From contig NC_080055.1 of assembly GCF_026212465.1 (NCBI RefSeq), positions 18,075,662 to 18,139,661 of the forward strand: a stretch of 64,000 bases of DNA, written 5' to 3'. Shown in pieces: positions 50,934-61,744 of the stretch. The notes below the pieces were generated by a model, which did no database searches, had not been told where the DNA came from, and was given only the letters and a program-made list of their open reading frames with translations. The position numbers were made by a program, and so were the translations under genes. The stretch is from Amaranthus tricolor. Lineage: Eukaryota > Streptophyta > Magnoliopsida > Caryophyllales > Amaranthaceae. Position 1 is the stretch's first letter. Each line of letters begins with the position of its first letter.

Positions 50934-51379
50934 TGAAAAAATTACCTAGAATAATCCAATATTTTCATAGTTTTACTACAATAATCTCACTTAGTGATTA
51001 ATCATGAATATTTCCAACTGTAGGGGGTATAAACTTGGGTAACTCGATGACCTGCTATAGTAGATAAATCACTAAAAAAGTAAACTGAAAATTAATTTAA
51101 AATTAATATTAGAGAAAAAAATTTAAAATTTACATAAAAAGTTCTAAATAATAAAACAAAATCATAATTTTTTTTAACATTTTTTTAACATTTTTTTGAC
51201 ATTTTATTTTAATTTATCTTTTTTTTAAAGAAACGTAAAACTTGTTATAGCAAGTCATCCGGTTATCGGGTTTACCCTAGGAAAATACCCCTCAAGGTTG
51301 GAATTATTCATGGTTAATCAATAGGTAGATTTATTATAGAAAAAATCATAAAAAGATTGGATTATTCTAGGTAATTTTC
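50934..51379. mobile_element. Long-inverted-repeat MITE (MULE-like)
   Basis: The left arm (about 50935-51065) starts GAAAAAATTACCTAGAATAA. The right arm (about 51242-51379) is its imperfect complement, ending GGTAATTTTC. Arms of about 130 bp share the AATTACC...ATTAACCATGAATAAT layout with the MITE at 54332. The flanking 9 bp match at only about six positions, so the target duplication is not proven. Confidence 0.7.
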
Positions 51380-51771
51380 TTTCTTACTTTTTTGAATGTC
51401 AATTTAAATTATGAAATTGTTTTAATTTTAATGAAGAACAATTGTAGTGTTTTAATTAAAAATTAAAGAATATAATTTTGTAATTTCAATGAAATGGAAA
51501 GAAGTCTTCAATTTTGCCTCCAAATTTAAATGAATTGAAAACGCTACTTTAATTAGAAAAAAGAAGGAAAAAGATTAGTATTTAATTCATTATCTTAAAA
51601 CACACCATCTACCACCTTCTAAGTTCTAAGTGGTCCTCACGTGACCCTTAAAGCTCGTGTCGAATTCAAATGAGACAAATAAAGAGAGTAAGATATAGTA
51701 ATATTTATGGTCCCCACATGCTTTACATGAACTTAGTTTTAACATTTTTATATTGCGTATGATCTCACATA

Positions 51772-54141
51772 CTTCCTCTGTTCTGTAATAGATGCTACAT
51801 TAGTATGGGCACACAAATTAAGAAATTTGCTCACCTACAGTGTAGCTTACTGTTCACATTATAGGGTATAATATTTTATTGTTGTTAATTGAAAAAGAAA
51901 AAGAAAAAGAAAAAGATAATGAACTAATATTGATTAACAGAAGTATTAGTTTACATAATAAAATCAGAATTTCATTTACAAAAATAGGAAAAAATTGATC
52001 AAAGTTAGTTAACATAACAAAAATCAGAATGTGAATATCAGAAGTATAAGTTTACATAATAAAAATCAGATCATCATTTTCAGAATTTAAAACAAATCAA
52101 AAACATAATCAAAAAATAACATAATCAAAATCATAATCATATTAAAATAAACATGAGAAAAAAAAACAGAGCAGATCCAACTTTAAAAAAATTGAAATAA
52201 GAACAACATGCAACAATATCGTAAATGAAACCAGATCTAGTAAAGGACTAAAACCAGATCATGAATTTGGGATTAAAAACATCTCAAAAATATAATCAAA
52301 AAATTAACATAATCAAAATCATAATCTTATTAAAATAAACATGAAATAGAAAAAAACAGAGCAGGTCAAAGTTTAAAAAAATCAAAATAAGAACAACATG
52401 CAAGAGAATCATTAATGAAAACATATCTGATCAAGTACTAAAACCAGATCATGATTTTCGGATCAAAGCATACCAGATGACGCTTAAAGCGAAATATAGA
52501 TCATTGTAAAACCGAAATAGATCAAAGCAAAGAGTATAAAGAATATGCCAGAAGAACTAGAGAAATCGGAAAACCCAGATGTAAAGCTTTAACCAAATAC
52601 AAAACCAAAGATCAGAAACAAAACCAGATCTAATCCTTCTTTTCGTCAAATATAGTGAAAGAAAACCAAAAAAATGAAATCAGAAACAAAGCCAAAGAAT
52701 TGAAATCACAAACAAAGCCAAAGAGTTTAGGATTAAGAGTTTTCTAGAGATTGGTTAGAGAATGTGAGAGATAGAGAGAGAGGGGGGGGGGGGGGGGGGG
52801 GGCGGGGGGGAACGGCAAGGACTAGAAATGTGATTAGGGTTAGGAGTGGGTAGGTGTTAGTTTATATAAGAAATTAATCAACGGTTAGATCAAAACCAAA
52901 CAAAATCCAACGGTTGATATCAATCCCACCATTAATATTAAGAAGTTGGGAAGGTTTGTTTAAATGGAAGAAATAATTAATTGAGATAGTGTATTTAAAT
53001 GGAGGAAATAATTAATTGGGATGGTGGGTTATGAGAGATTAGGTGAGTTTTTAATGAGAATAATAAATATGGAGGGAATATTAATTTTAATTGGGAATAG
53101 ATAAAGATTAAATAATGGTAGGTAAAAAAGTTAAAGAGGTATAGAGTAGGATAAAAATAGGGGTAGGTAGAATTTTAAATGATTGTTTTATTACCAAAAA
53201 TAGAAATGTAGCAAGTAATGGGGGGGGGGGGGGGCGGGGGGGGAACGGCAAGGACTAGAAATGTGATTAGGGTTAGGAGTGGGTAGGTGTTAGTTTATAT
53301 AAGAAATTAATCAACGGTTAGATCAAAACCAAACAAAATCCAACGGTTGATATCAATCCCACCATTAATATTAAGAAGTTGGGAAGGTTTGTTTAAATGG
53401 AAGAAATAATTAATTGAGATAGTGTATTTAAATGGAGGAAATAATTAATTGGGATGGTGGGTTATGAGAGATTAGGTGAGTTTTTAATGAGAATAATAAA
53501 TATGGAGGGAATATTAATTTTAATTGGGAATAGATAAAGATTAAATAATGGTAGGTAAAAAAGTTAAAGAGGTATAGAGTAGGATAAAAATAGGGGTAGG
53601 TAGAATTTTAAATGATTGTTTTATTACCAAAAATAGAAATGTAGCAAGTAATGGGGGGGGGGGGGGGGGGGGGCGGGGGGGAACGGCAAGGACTAGAAAT
53701 GTGATTAGGGTTAGGAGTGGGTAGGTGTTAGTTTATATAAGAAATTAATCAACGGTTAGATCAAAACCAAACAAAATCCAACGGTTGATATCAATCCCAC
53801 CATTAATATTAAGAAGTTGGGAAGGTTTGTTTAAATGGAAGAAATAATTAATTGAGATAGTGTATTTAAATGGAGGAAATAATTAATTGGGATGGTGGGT
53901 TATGAGAGATTAGGTGAGTTTTTAATGAGAATAATAAATATGGAGGGAATATTAATTTTAATTGGGAATAGATAAAGATTAAATAATGGTAGGTAAAAAA
54001 GTTAAAGAGGTATAGAGTAGGATAAAAATAGGGGTAGGTAGAATTTTAAATGATTGTTTTATTACCAAAAATAGAAATGTAGCAAGTAATATGAAATTGC
54101 CAAAAATGGAAAATGTAGCAAGTATTATGGAACGGGGGAAA
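51772..54141. mobile_element. Mariner/Stowaway-like non-autonomous element with internal triplication
   Basis: The ends CTTCCTCTGTTCTGTAATAG and, read inward, TTTCCCCCGTTCCATAATAC agree at about 23 of the first 30 bases, continuing into TGCTACATT. TA flanks both ends (51770-51771 and 54142-54143). The 2.37-kb interior has no transposase, a GAAAAA repeat near 51892, and three copies of a segment of about 435 bp. Confidence 0.65.
52782..54090. repeat. Three tandem copies of about 435 bp separated by poly-G tracts
   Basis: The anchor AACGGCAAGG occurs at 52811, 53244 and 53682 (spacing 433 and 438). By eye the copies look identical apart from the G tract before each: 21 G, C, 7 G; then 15 G, C, 8 G; then 21 G, C, 7 G. 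Each copy ends TAGCAAGTAAT. Confidence 0.95.
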
Positions 54142-54331
54142 TATTTCTCAATAACTTTATAAAAATATTTTTTTAATAGTTGTGGTCTGTGTATTTTTCC
54201 CACATATAATTTTAAATTTGATAGTCCTCCCCTTTACTCTAATAAATTTATTATTTAATAAATTAATATATTAATCATCTAAAAAATTTAATTTTTCTTT
54301 ATTCCGATACATATTCTTGACTTTTTAGTTT

Positions 54332-54842
54332 GGAAAAATTACCCTGAATAATACGAACTTTCACTGATTTTCCTACAATAATACAAACTTTTAATTAACC
54401 ATGAATAATACGAACTTTGATACATATTTTCCACTAGCATACCTGACTGGTTCTTTACCTGGAGAAACGGTAAATTTCCCATTTCTTCATTATGCTAGAG
54501 GGAAATATGTATCAAAGTTCATATTATTCATGGTTAAAATTGAAAGTTCGTATTATTGTAGGAAAATCAGTGAAAGTTCGTATTATTGTACGAAAATCAG
54601 TGAAAGTTCGTATTATTGTAGGAAAATTAGTGAAAGTTCGTATTATTCAGGGTAATATTTCCTACTTAGTTTTATCAGCTAAAAAATTTTTTTTTAAGGA
54701 ATGAGTAAGTTTACTGGTAACAGGTAAAATGGTATGCCAGCGGAAAATATGTATCAAAGTTCGCATTATTCATGGTTAATTGAAAGTTCGTATTATTGTA
54801 GGAAAATCAGTGAAAGTTCGTATTATTCAGAGTAATTTTTCC
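54332..54842. mobile_element. Mutator-type MITE with 9-bp target duplication
   Basis: The ends GGAAAAATTACCCTGAATAA and, read inward, GGAAAAATTACTCTGAATAA match at 19 of 20 bases. The target duplication TTTTAGTTT is exact at 54323-54331 and 54843-54851; nine bases indicates the Mutator superfamily. The right half has two successive right-arm copies, and the first has the unit TGAAAGTTCGTATTATTG repeated about three times. Confidence 0.93.
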
Positions 54843-54851
54843 TTTTAGTTT

Positions 54852-56725
54852 TTGTAAGAAACAATACGCCACTCTCCTTCAATTAACAATATATTAAAGC
54901 ACAGAGAATGAAAATTAAGGTGAGAGATAGAATGAGGCTAAGAGAGTGAGTGGGAGTTTATGAGGACTGTTTGCCACTCTCCTTCCATGTCTGTCTTCTG
55001 GCAGCCATTTTAGCCTATGATTTCTCCGATCAACAAAACGGCCCTCAAACACAAACAAGATCACCCAACTATTATTCAAAGCAAACATGCTTGTACTCCT
55101 ACTATTATTTCCCTGTGAATAATAATAGTACGACAAATTCGATCTCATACAAGACTAGCTGTTTTTTTAATGATAATCATAATAATAATATGAGGCTGTG
55201 ATGAGTTGAATCTCTTAAGTAATCAATTTCAATTTGGTTTTCTGGGCAATTTTCGTCTAAGTGGTTTAGTTTTCCATCGGCCTGGCAGTAATTAATCTTT
55301 TAGTTTTTTTTTACTTTGCCGCCATGGTTGATTATCCCCTTTTTATGAAATAGCTCTCAACCAAATTAATTGATGAATTCCAGATCTGAGCCTCTTTTTT
55401 ATATAAAATTTCAAAATTGATCTTTGCTGTGTTTATTTTTTTTTTTTCTTTTTGTGGGGTTTATCATGGATTAGCTTTGAGATGGTAAAAGGGTTTAATT
55501 TATTGCTGAAACTGAAAGGTGTTTGAATTTTGTTTAGAAATGAAATTGAGCAATTGAGCGTTTCAGTGTGATGGAGAATATCTGGGTTTGATTGATTCGT
55601 TTGGAATTGTTGTGATTAGATGCAGAAATAGATCTATTAAACTTGCATTTGGGCATTTTAGCAGCATCATGTTCATGGGCTGTTTGTTTTGTAAAAATTG
55701 AATAGATGCATTTCAATTTGGTGGGCTTTGTGAAATTTGATTCGTTGAATCTTACTAAATTATACAATGGGATTTGATGAATGTGAAAACGGGGTCTTCA
55801 TTTGGATTTTATGAATCCCCAGAATCCAATTGATTTTACTGTTTATACACCTTTTTATATGAATTTGCCCTTATTTGAGTTGCGTACAGAATTTTTTTCA
55901 TTTGGGTTCTGTTTGTTTAAGTTTCAGATAACAATATCTAGCTATGGCAAACAATTGAGTGATTCATAATTGGAAGATAATCACAATTATGCATTTTGTT
56001 GTATGGTGTTTAGGACCTTGATTAGCAATATTAGAGTAGTTTTGGTGTGGTTAATAAGCTTTATAAACATTCTTTACTGGATTTGCCCTTATGGTGTTGC
56101 TAGCAATGTTATTTCTCCTTGGTGGTCGTTAGGGGTGTGCACCGGTTTAAACCTGACCTTTATCATCCGGTTTGATTAGGTCTGAAAAAATCATCAGATT
56201 TTTTCGATCCAGTTCATGTTTTGACCGTTATATAGGATGCAATTTTAATGCCAAGAAATAAATTGAGAGAACCAAAAAATTGAAATCTGTTAAGGGACTA
56301 ATAATTATAGAAATAGAAAATATTGGGTGAAACATATTTTTTCGAATTGAAAATATGAAGAATGGAAGTATTATACTGCAAGCATTCTTTACTGGATTCA
56401 TATTCAGAACCGAAAGAAATATTATAAGTATTAATTTGTAAGAGTAATGTTTAAGACTTCATTTTTAATTCATGCACCATGGTTTGTTGAATATCATCTT
56501 CAGGTGATACTTATCAATCAACGTGGATAAAGCATTAAGACCATTGAATACTAATAAAGAATGATATTCACTCCAGTTTATACGGGTGTGCAAAAAAATC
56601 AAACAAATTTGATCCGTTGACCCGCATCATAAATAGTGGGTTAAATTCTAAATAAATTATAACTTATGGGTCGGTTCATGGGCCGAGATAAATTTTCATC
56701 GGGAATGTGCTGATATGCTCGGGAA
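54852..56725. other. Gene-free interval, possibly host leader or intron sequence
   Basis: No supported coding region. 55200-56000 is T-rich with CAGATCTGAG and GGGTTTGATTG stretches that look like a plant 5' leader or leader intron, but no gene follows. TAGGGGTGTGCACCGG (56130) and TACGGGTGTGCAAA (56581) are candidate hAT-type ends without partners. Confidence 0.3.
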
Positions 56726-56767
56726 CAATTGCTGTTATTAACAGCGAAAAATTAAAAAAATAATAAT

Positions 56768-56810
56768 AAAAGGCTAAAGTCGCTGTTAGTAACAGCGACT
56801 TTAGCCTTTT
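56768..56810. repeat. 43-bp hairpin
   Basis: AAAGGCTAAAGTCGCTGTTA is followed by its complement, centred near 56789. The palindrome is almost perfect, with only the central base or two unpaired. Confidence 0.9.
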
Positions 56811-56900
56811 AATTTTTCAATTTTTTTTGAATTAAACTAGCCGTTATTAATTAGAAAAATAGCCGTTACGAATTTGAAAATAGCCGTTGTAATGATGTTC

Positions 56901-56908
56901 TATAAATA
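56901..56908 (+). promoter_or_regulatory. TATA box of the GRF-like ORF
   Basis: TATAAATA is followed by a CT-rich leader and a candidate leader intron, GT at 56979 to AG at 57076, ending directly before the ATG. Confidence 0.55.
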
Positions 56909-57076
56909 ACTCCATCATTTCCCTACTTCATTATATCCAATCTACATCATTCTTCTTCTTTTCAATCAATTTTTAAAGGTAACATAAGGTATTATGTTAG
57001 TTTTACTCTCAATTTATAAATGTTAATATTATTTTTGAAAGTTTACTTATGTTACTATATTATATGTATTCTGTAG

Positions 57077-57289
57077 ATGTCAAAGAAGCATTGTATTGAA
57101 GAGCTTTGTGATTGTGATTATGAAGTTGAGATTAATACAGATTGGAGCGACTTCGATCCAGGGCGTGATTTTGTTGCTTGCCCTTTCTACTTGGTTGACA
57201 GATTAGGATACACATACTTTAGATGGATTGCTCCGGAGGGTAAAAAATGGCAGAGAGACTTAATAATACGGCTTGAAAAGGAAAAATAA
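57077..57289 (+). CDS. Small GRF-like zinc-finger protein within the MULE
   Basis: A 70-codon frame opens with ATG immediately after a plausible leader-intron AG. WSDFDPGRDFVACPFY and YTYFRW match the core of GRF-type zinc fingers (GRR-F-CP...FF-W). The last metal-binding Cys of the usual pattern is not where expected (LGYTYF), so zinc binding is doubtful. After an in-frame TAA the frame continues to TAG at 57392-57394 with a coiled-coil-like stretch (VINLKRQIDDMAHRKEE). GRF-plus-coiled-coil is a common layout for such plant proteins, so the TAA probably truncates the original. The gene points the opposite way to the other MULE genes. Role unknown; GRF fingers can bind single-stranded nucleic acid. 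Confidence 0.55.
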   Translation: MSKKHCIEELCDCDYEVEINTDWSDFDPGRDFVACPFYLVDRLGYTYFRWIAPEGKKWQRDLIIRLEKEK

Positions 57290-57739
57290 GAGCTTAAAGA
57301 TGATGTAATTAATCTAAAGAGACAAATAGATGATATGGCACATAGGAAAGAAGAGACTAAAAGGATTATGAGAAAGTTTAAGAAGCCATCTTAGTTAGCG
57401 ACGGTAGTTTAACTTAACGAATGAACTATGTAATTTGATATGGATTTGTTGAACATGATTGAAATTGTGTTGAATGTTTGATAGCATTATCCTTATTTGA
57501 ATATGATTGTCAGTTTGTTTTTGATTAAATTCATACTGCATTCTTGGCGAAATGATTCATCGTCGAAAAGTCTGAGTACTTAACATCATTTCATTCACAA
57601 TAAACGTGTGATAATACGATAAAAATATATACATCTAGATATATATTACAATTTATACACAAAAGTCCAAATGTTACAAATACTGAATATGTACAAATGT
57701 TCAATATATACAAACAGTATTCTAATGCTAATCTGTCTA

Positions 57740-59733
57740 ACTGTGACGGTTTACGACGCCTCTTACGATAGTAAGAGGCCGTCGCATGACGCTCGGGTAG
57801 GGGAGGTGATTGATACTGTGATGATGTGGCACCCTGTGAGGACCCGGCACCGTAGTCCGGGCACGTTAAGTCAACCTCCTCAAGATGAACGTCAGTATGA
57901 TGAGGAGATGACCCGTAATCGTACGTAGTAGTGTGGGGGCGCAGTCACTTCCGGAATGAAGTGTTGAAACTGTGTCCCTAGGAGTATGCCTTGAGCAATC
58001 TTCCGTACGGGCTCCTCTTGGGAGGAGCTGATGACTGATGCAATGCCCTGTGCCTGCAGTAAGACTTAAGTATTAATGAAATGTATAACGTGTAAGTTCT
58101 ATGGATAATAATCAATGTTGAAGAATACTTACAAAGTGTGTCATCGTCGGTGCTGCGGGAGCGTACTGGGCTGTCGCCATGATACCTCATGGTGTCATCC
58201 ATCGACGAGTGATGGAGAGGAACCACGACATGTAATCCGCCGAAGTAGGTGCGCCTACAGCCTCGATTGGCGCACCTTGGGCCAGCAGCTCTAGCCTGTG
58301 CTCCCAACGAGCGACATGGCACCGGTTGATCTCGAGCCAGTTCTTGGGATCCCGACCCTTGCGAGATTGATGGAGCTCTGCCTCTGTGTCACATGGCGGC
58401 GGGATGCCCTGTACCATCCCAAATTGGCATAGTACGCGCTCAGGGAGATATACTTCGATTATGTCGAAGCAGATCAGAGGTACATATGCTCTCCACGCCC
58501 CTGACAATATGCCCGAGTGCTGAGGCAATGCAGCGTATGCCTCAGCGGGGTAAGGGTCCCATCGAAACTAAACGTGAAAATTCGATTAATAAATTATGCA
58601 AATTGATAATTACAAAACAAGTTGTAGTGAAGTTGTTACCTGGTAGCTCGTAGTAGATCGAGTTGATCGCGGTAGAACCCCACGCCCGATCCAGTATGGG
58701 TCCTTGTTCGTCTTTCAAAGGACCACAGCGATCCATATGGCACATGGGGGGAGGAAGAATTGGTGGTGCAAATGCACCACATCCCACACCCCTCATCAGT
58801 TGACCAATGAGAACATGCTCCCACGCCCAAAGCTATGAATTACAATTATAAGTAAGTAAAAGAAACACAAAAATATTTAATAAAAGAATCAAAACGGTAA
58901 CATGTAAACTTAGTATTACCTGCAGAATAATTAGGGCCCAGCGATCTCCTTCACGTTCTTCCGTGAAGCTTCACAAAGTCTCCTATACAGATACGCTAGG
59001 GCTGCTGAACCCCAGCTGTACCCGGAGATGACCTCCCATGGCGCATCAAGCAACGTCAAGTACAATAGTTGTACCCCGTTGCCAGTCTTGTCGGAGAACA
59101 AGACAGAACCAATCAGATATAAGAGATACGCTCTAGTGTATCTCTTAACGGTGGCGTCATCAGCACCTTCAAGGAGGTGCGAGAAGTTCTGCGCAAGCCA
59201 TGTTACGCGCAGGCTACTCCCTTTGGTTACCTCTGCCTGAGGTCGGACTCCTAATAGTCTATGGACTTTGTTTTGCCAGCTTTCGAATTGGCGTCTATCG
59301 ATGCACACGGCATGTCCCTCGATGGGAAGCCGTGTAAGCACAGCTACGTCAAGTAATGTGACAGTAGCCTCACCTAGAGGTAAGTGGAAGGTATGAGTCT
59401 CCTGGCGCCAGCGCTCGACTAAAGCCGTGACTAGCGCCCGATCGACTCTCCCGTACGCGATCAGGTGGAATTCATGCAACCTCGTAAGCTGAAGGTACGG
59501 GACGATCCGTGCGTCAATCGCCCACGGAGTTAAATCGGGATGCTTGGTGTATATGGTCTCCGTGTCGGACACCTAAACCCAAATATTATGTTAGCTTAGT
59601 GTTAAAGTATGAAGGCATATAAATTAAAAAGGGTAAAGTCAATAAACTGGACATCCCATAGCAGACTGCTCCTATGATCCGCCTGCATCGTAAGCACACT
59701 AGGGTCGCGAGGACCTGGAGCTGTTGGATCCAT
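57740..59733 (-). pseudogene. Plant Mobile Domain (PMD / MAIN-like) gene, decayed
   Basis: Minus-strand exons: 59733 to about 59653 (starts MDPTAPGPRDP); 59573-58920 (LPLGEATVTLLDVAVLTRLP, YLLYLIGSVLFSDKTGN); 58832-58640 (LWAWEHV, then FYRDQLDLLRATR in another frame); about 58567-58187 (RAYVPLICFDIIEVYLPERV, ARWEHRLELL); and a tail about 58060-57740 ending YYRKRRRKPSQ. The domain is the plant mobile domain of MAIN/MAIL proteins and of many MULE and Gypsy elements. A frameshift just before 58920 (where KEIAGP meets a stop), a frame change inside the third exon, and a splice phase that does not fit at 58640 indicate a pseudogene. GC content and CpG are much higher than in the surroundings. Confidence 0.75.
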
Positions 59734-59877
59734 CTCTACTGCAATTCAACAATAACTAAACGTTATTTATTGTAAAAATAATTAAGAAGTACTCAAATTG
59801 TTTACTTATATTATTTATTTGTTTGATAATCTTTACGTTTATGTACTCAAATACAGGATAGTTTACCTTGACGTGCA

Positions 59878-60998
59878 AGTTCTAGTGTTGTGACCGTCAC
59901 TACCACACCGTCGACAAGCGTTGTGTCTCCGCGATCCTTCGTCCATTTCGTTCATGATCCTTCTGGACGTTGGTCTTCCTAATCCACAAATGTGATCTGG
60001 ATCGTGTAGCACCTCAACACCGGTGTTTGAGGCCATGACCTCTTATCAATCAACGGCAAGAATATGGATTCATATGTGTTAACATAGCTCTTCCTAGCCC
60101 TAAGCCTCCAACCACACCCTTTCTTACACTTCAAGGTGAGCACGATTTCATTTGAAGTCTCAGTTCGGTACTCAACGTTCCTACGAATATGATACAATCT
60201 AACAGCGTCCAACATGCCATCCTTGTTATCAAACATCATACCCTTTTGAAACTCTCTTTCATCGGTGTAGGTTGTATCACAATCCCAAGACCTCCAAGAG
60301 TTGTCCTCAATGTTTTCATCTAGAGGGGGAACCAGTACATAGGGTGTAGGAGCAATGATTGTTGGAATGTTGCCTAAGCTCATTTCATTAGCTAGAGCCT
60401 CCTCGTCAACACGCACATCGTCCTCAGAAGGAGCTTCTGCGAATTCATTACTCTCGCTATTAACATCACCCCACGGCTCATTTGTATCTTCTAAGTTAAA
60501 AGTATCGTCATTTGTGACTTGAAATTGAAGTTGATTGGGTTCATTAGAAGGATAAGAAGAAGATAGCATAAAGGGATTTTGGGTTTCTTGGGTGGGGAAG
60601 GGCGTATGAGAAGAAGCAGAAGAAGTTATATTCATGAATGCATTTGTTTCCACAACATTGATATCTTCATTCCTTAGGGGTACCTCTTCTACATATAACT
60701 CTAAAGAAGGAGTAGGGGTAGACCTTGAATACTCCCACATTGCATCTATAGCCTCCGCATCCTCAACCGGAAAAGCTAACAAATCTCCACTCAGATTGTA
60801 CTTAAAACTTAAATTAACAGTACTTCTTGTAATGTCAATGCCAATCTTAGAGCATATAAAATGTTTAAATTCATTCAAATCCATGTATGAGTTGCATGCA
60901 AACAATTTACGTCTTCCCCCAACATACTTAACATTGTTACTAGTTGGTCGAATTGAACCATTCCAAAAGCATACAACAGTCACACGAAATGAATCCAT
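59878..60998 (-). pseudogene. MURA-type (MuDR) transposase, catalytic core deleted
   Basis: The frame 60998-59979 begins MDSFRVTVVCFWNGSI and has a ubiquitin/PB1-like N-terminal region. An acidic, Ser/Asn-rich linker follows, then the MuDR DNA-binding domain (GMMFDNKDGMLDAVRLYHI, KCKKGCGWRLRARKS). It then leaves homology and ends at 59979. Shortly after, in another frame, come GRPTSRRIMNEMDE and the C-terminal CX2CX4HX4C knuckle CRRCGSDGHNTRTC (about 59950-59880). The whole DDE transposase core between these parts is missing, so this copy is not active. Confidence 0.85.
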
Positions 60999-61538
60999 TT
61001 CTACAACAATACATACAAAATCAACATCACCATCAGGTTCATAAATATATGATCACTGTACATTTTAAATTCAACAACAAATTTACGAACAAGCAACCTC
61101 ATTATGAAGATCAAGGTAAATAACAACTACATTCGACATATTCGTAGAGTTTAAGTGTAAATGACCACCATACATGACATACATTTTAAAATCAACACCA
61201 AATAAAAAACATTATAATAAAAACGTACCTCAACAAGCTGTAGATCAACAAGAATTAGTAAATTGCAAGTTTATGAACCTACATTAATGTGAAAGTTGTT
61301 TAAAATCCATTAAAACCTAATTTTTCGAAAATGGAAAAAAAAACACAAAAAAATAGTACCTTAGGTCGATGTAGGAGGATGACAGAACTAATTAGTGGTA
61401 CAAACTTGAAATTTGATGAGTTTAGTTGAAGGATTGAAGTTGATTTTAATGGTGGAAAGAATAGCAAGATCCCGTAGGTTGAAGGAGAAAAAAAATACGC
61501 GTGAATTGAAATGAGGAAGAAGCAGACTGGAAAAAAAT

Positions 61539-61621
61539 ATAAAGCATCAGTCACTGTTACTAACAGCTACTTATGGAGTTGACTGGTCAACTCCTTAAGT
61601 CGCTGTTAGTAACAGCGACTG

Positions 61622-61630
<9 letters not shown>
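61539..61630. repeat. 92-bp near-perfect palindrome
   Basis: The left half ATAAAGCATCAGTCACTG... ends GGAGTTGAC; the right half is its complement with about three mismatches. It contains the CGCTGTTAGTAACAGCG motif in both arms and would fold into a hairpin of about 45 bp. Confidence 0.93.

Positions 61631-61705
<75 letters not shown>
61628..61705. repeat. (TA)n microsatellite
   Basis: About 39 TA repeats directly beside the palindrome, followed by CATATATATTT. Confidence 0.98.
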
Positions 61706-61711
<6 letters not shown>

Positions 61712-61744
61712 TATTTAAATTTCACTGTTAGTAACAGCGATTGA

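Larger units (their letters stand above)
56730..61740. mobile_element. Mutator-like element carrying GRF-like, PMD and MURA-type genes (decayed)
   Basis: The block is bounded on both sides by near-palindromes built on CGCTGTTAGTAACAGCG (56730-56810 and 61539-61740). Between them are a small plus-strand GRF-like ORF and, on the minus strand, a Plant Mobile Domain gene and a MURA-type transposase lacking its catalytic core. The gene content says Mutator-like. True terminal inverted repeats and a 9-bp duplication were not found, so the limits are estimates. Confidence 0.6.

Noticed and set aside
49870..51001. Several 60-100-codon frames in 49.8-51.0 kb
   Set aside because: AT-rich, overlapping on both strands, with no conserved motif. 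They fall in LTR-like and MITE sequence.
52782..54090. Regular repeat array as a CRISPR or satellite
   Set aside because: Only three long units in a plant genome, inside a transposon-like element; no spacer pattern.
54401..54704. Open frames over the Mutator MITE
   Set aside because: Repetitive SSYYCRKI-type peptides come from the tandem arm repeats, not from a gene.
57740..59733. PMD gene as a functional host MAIN-like gene
   Set aside because: It has a frameshift, an inner frame change and a splice mismatch, and is bracketed by MULE sequence.
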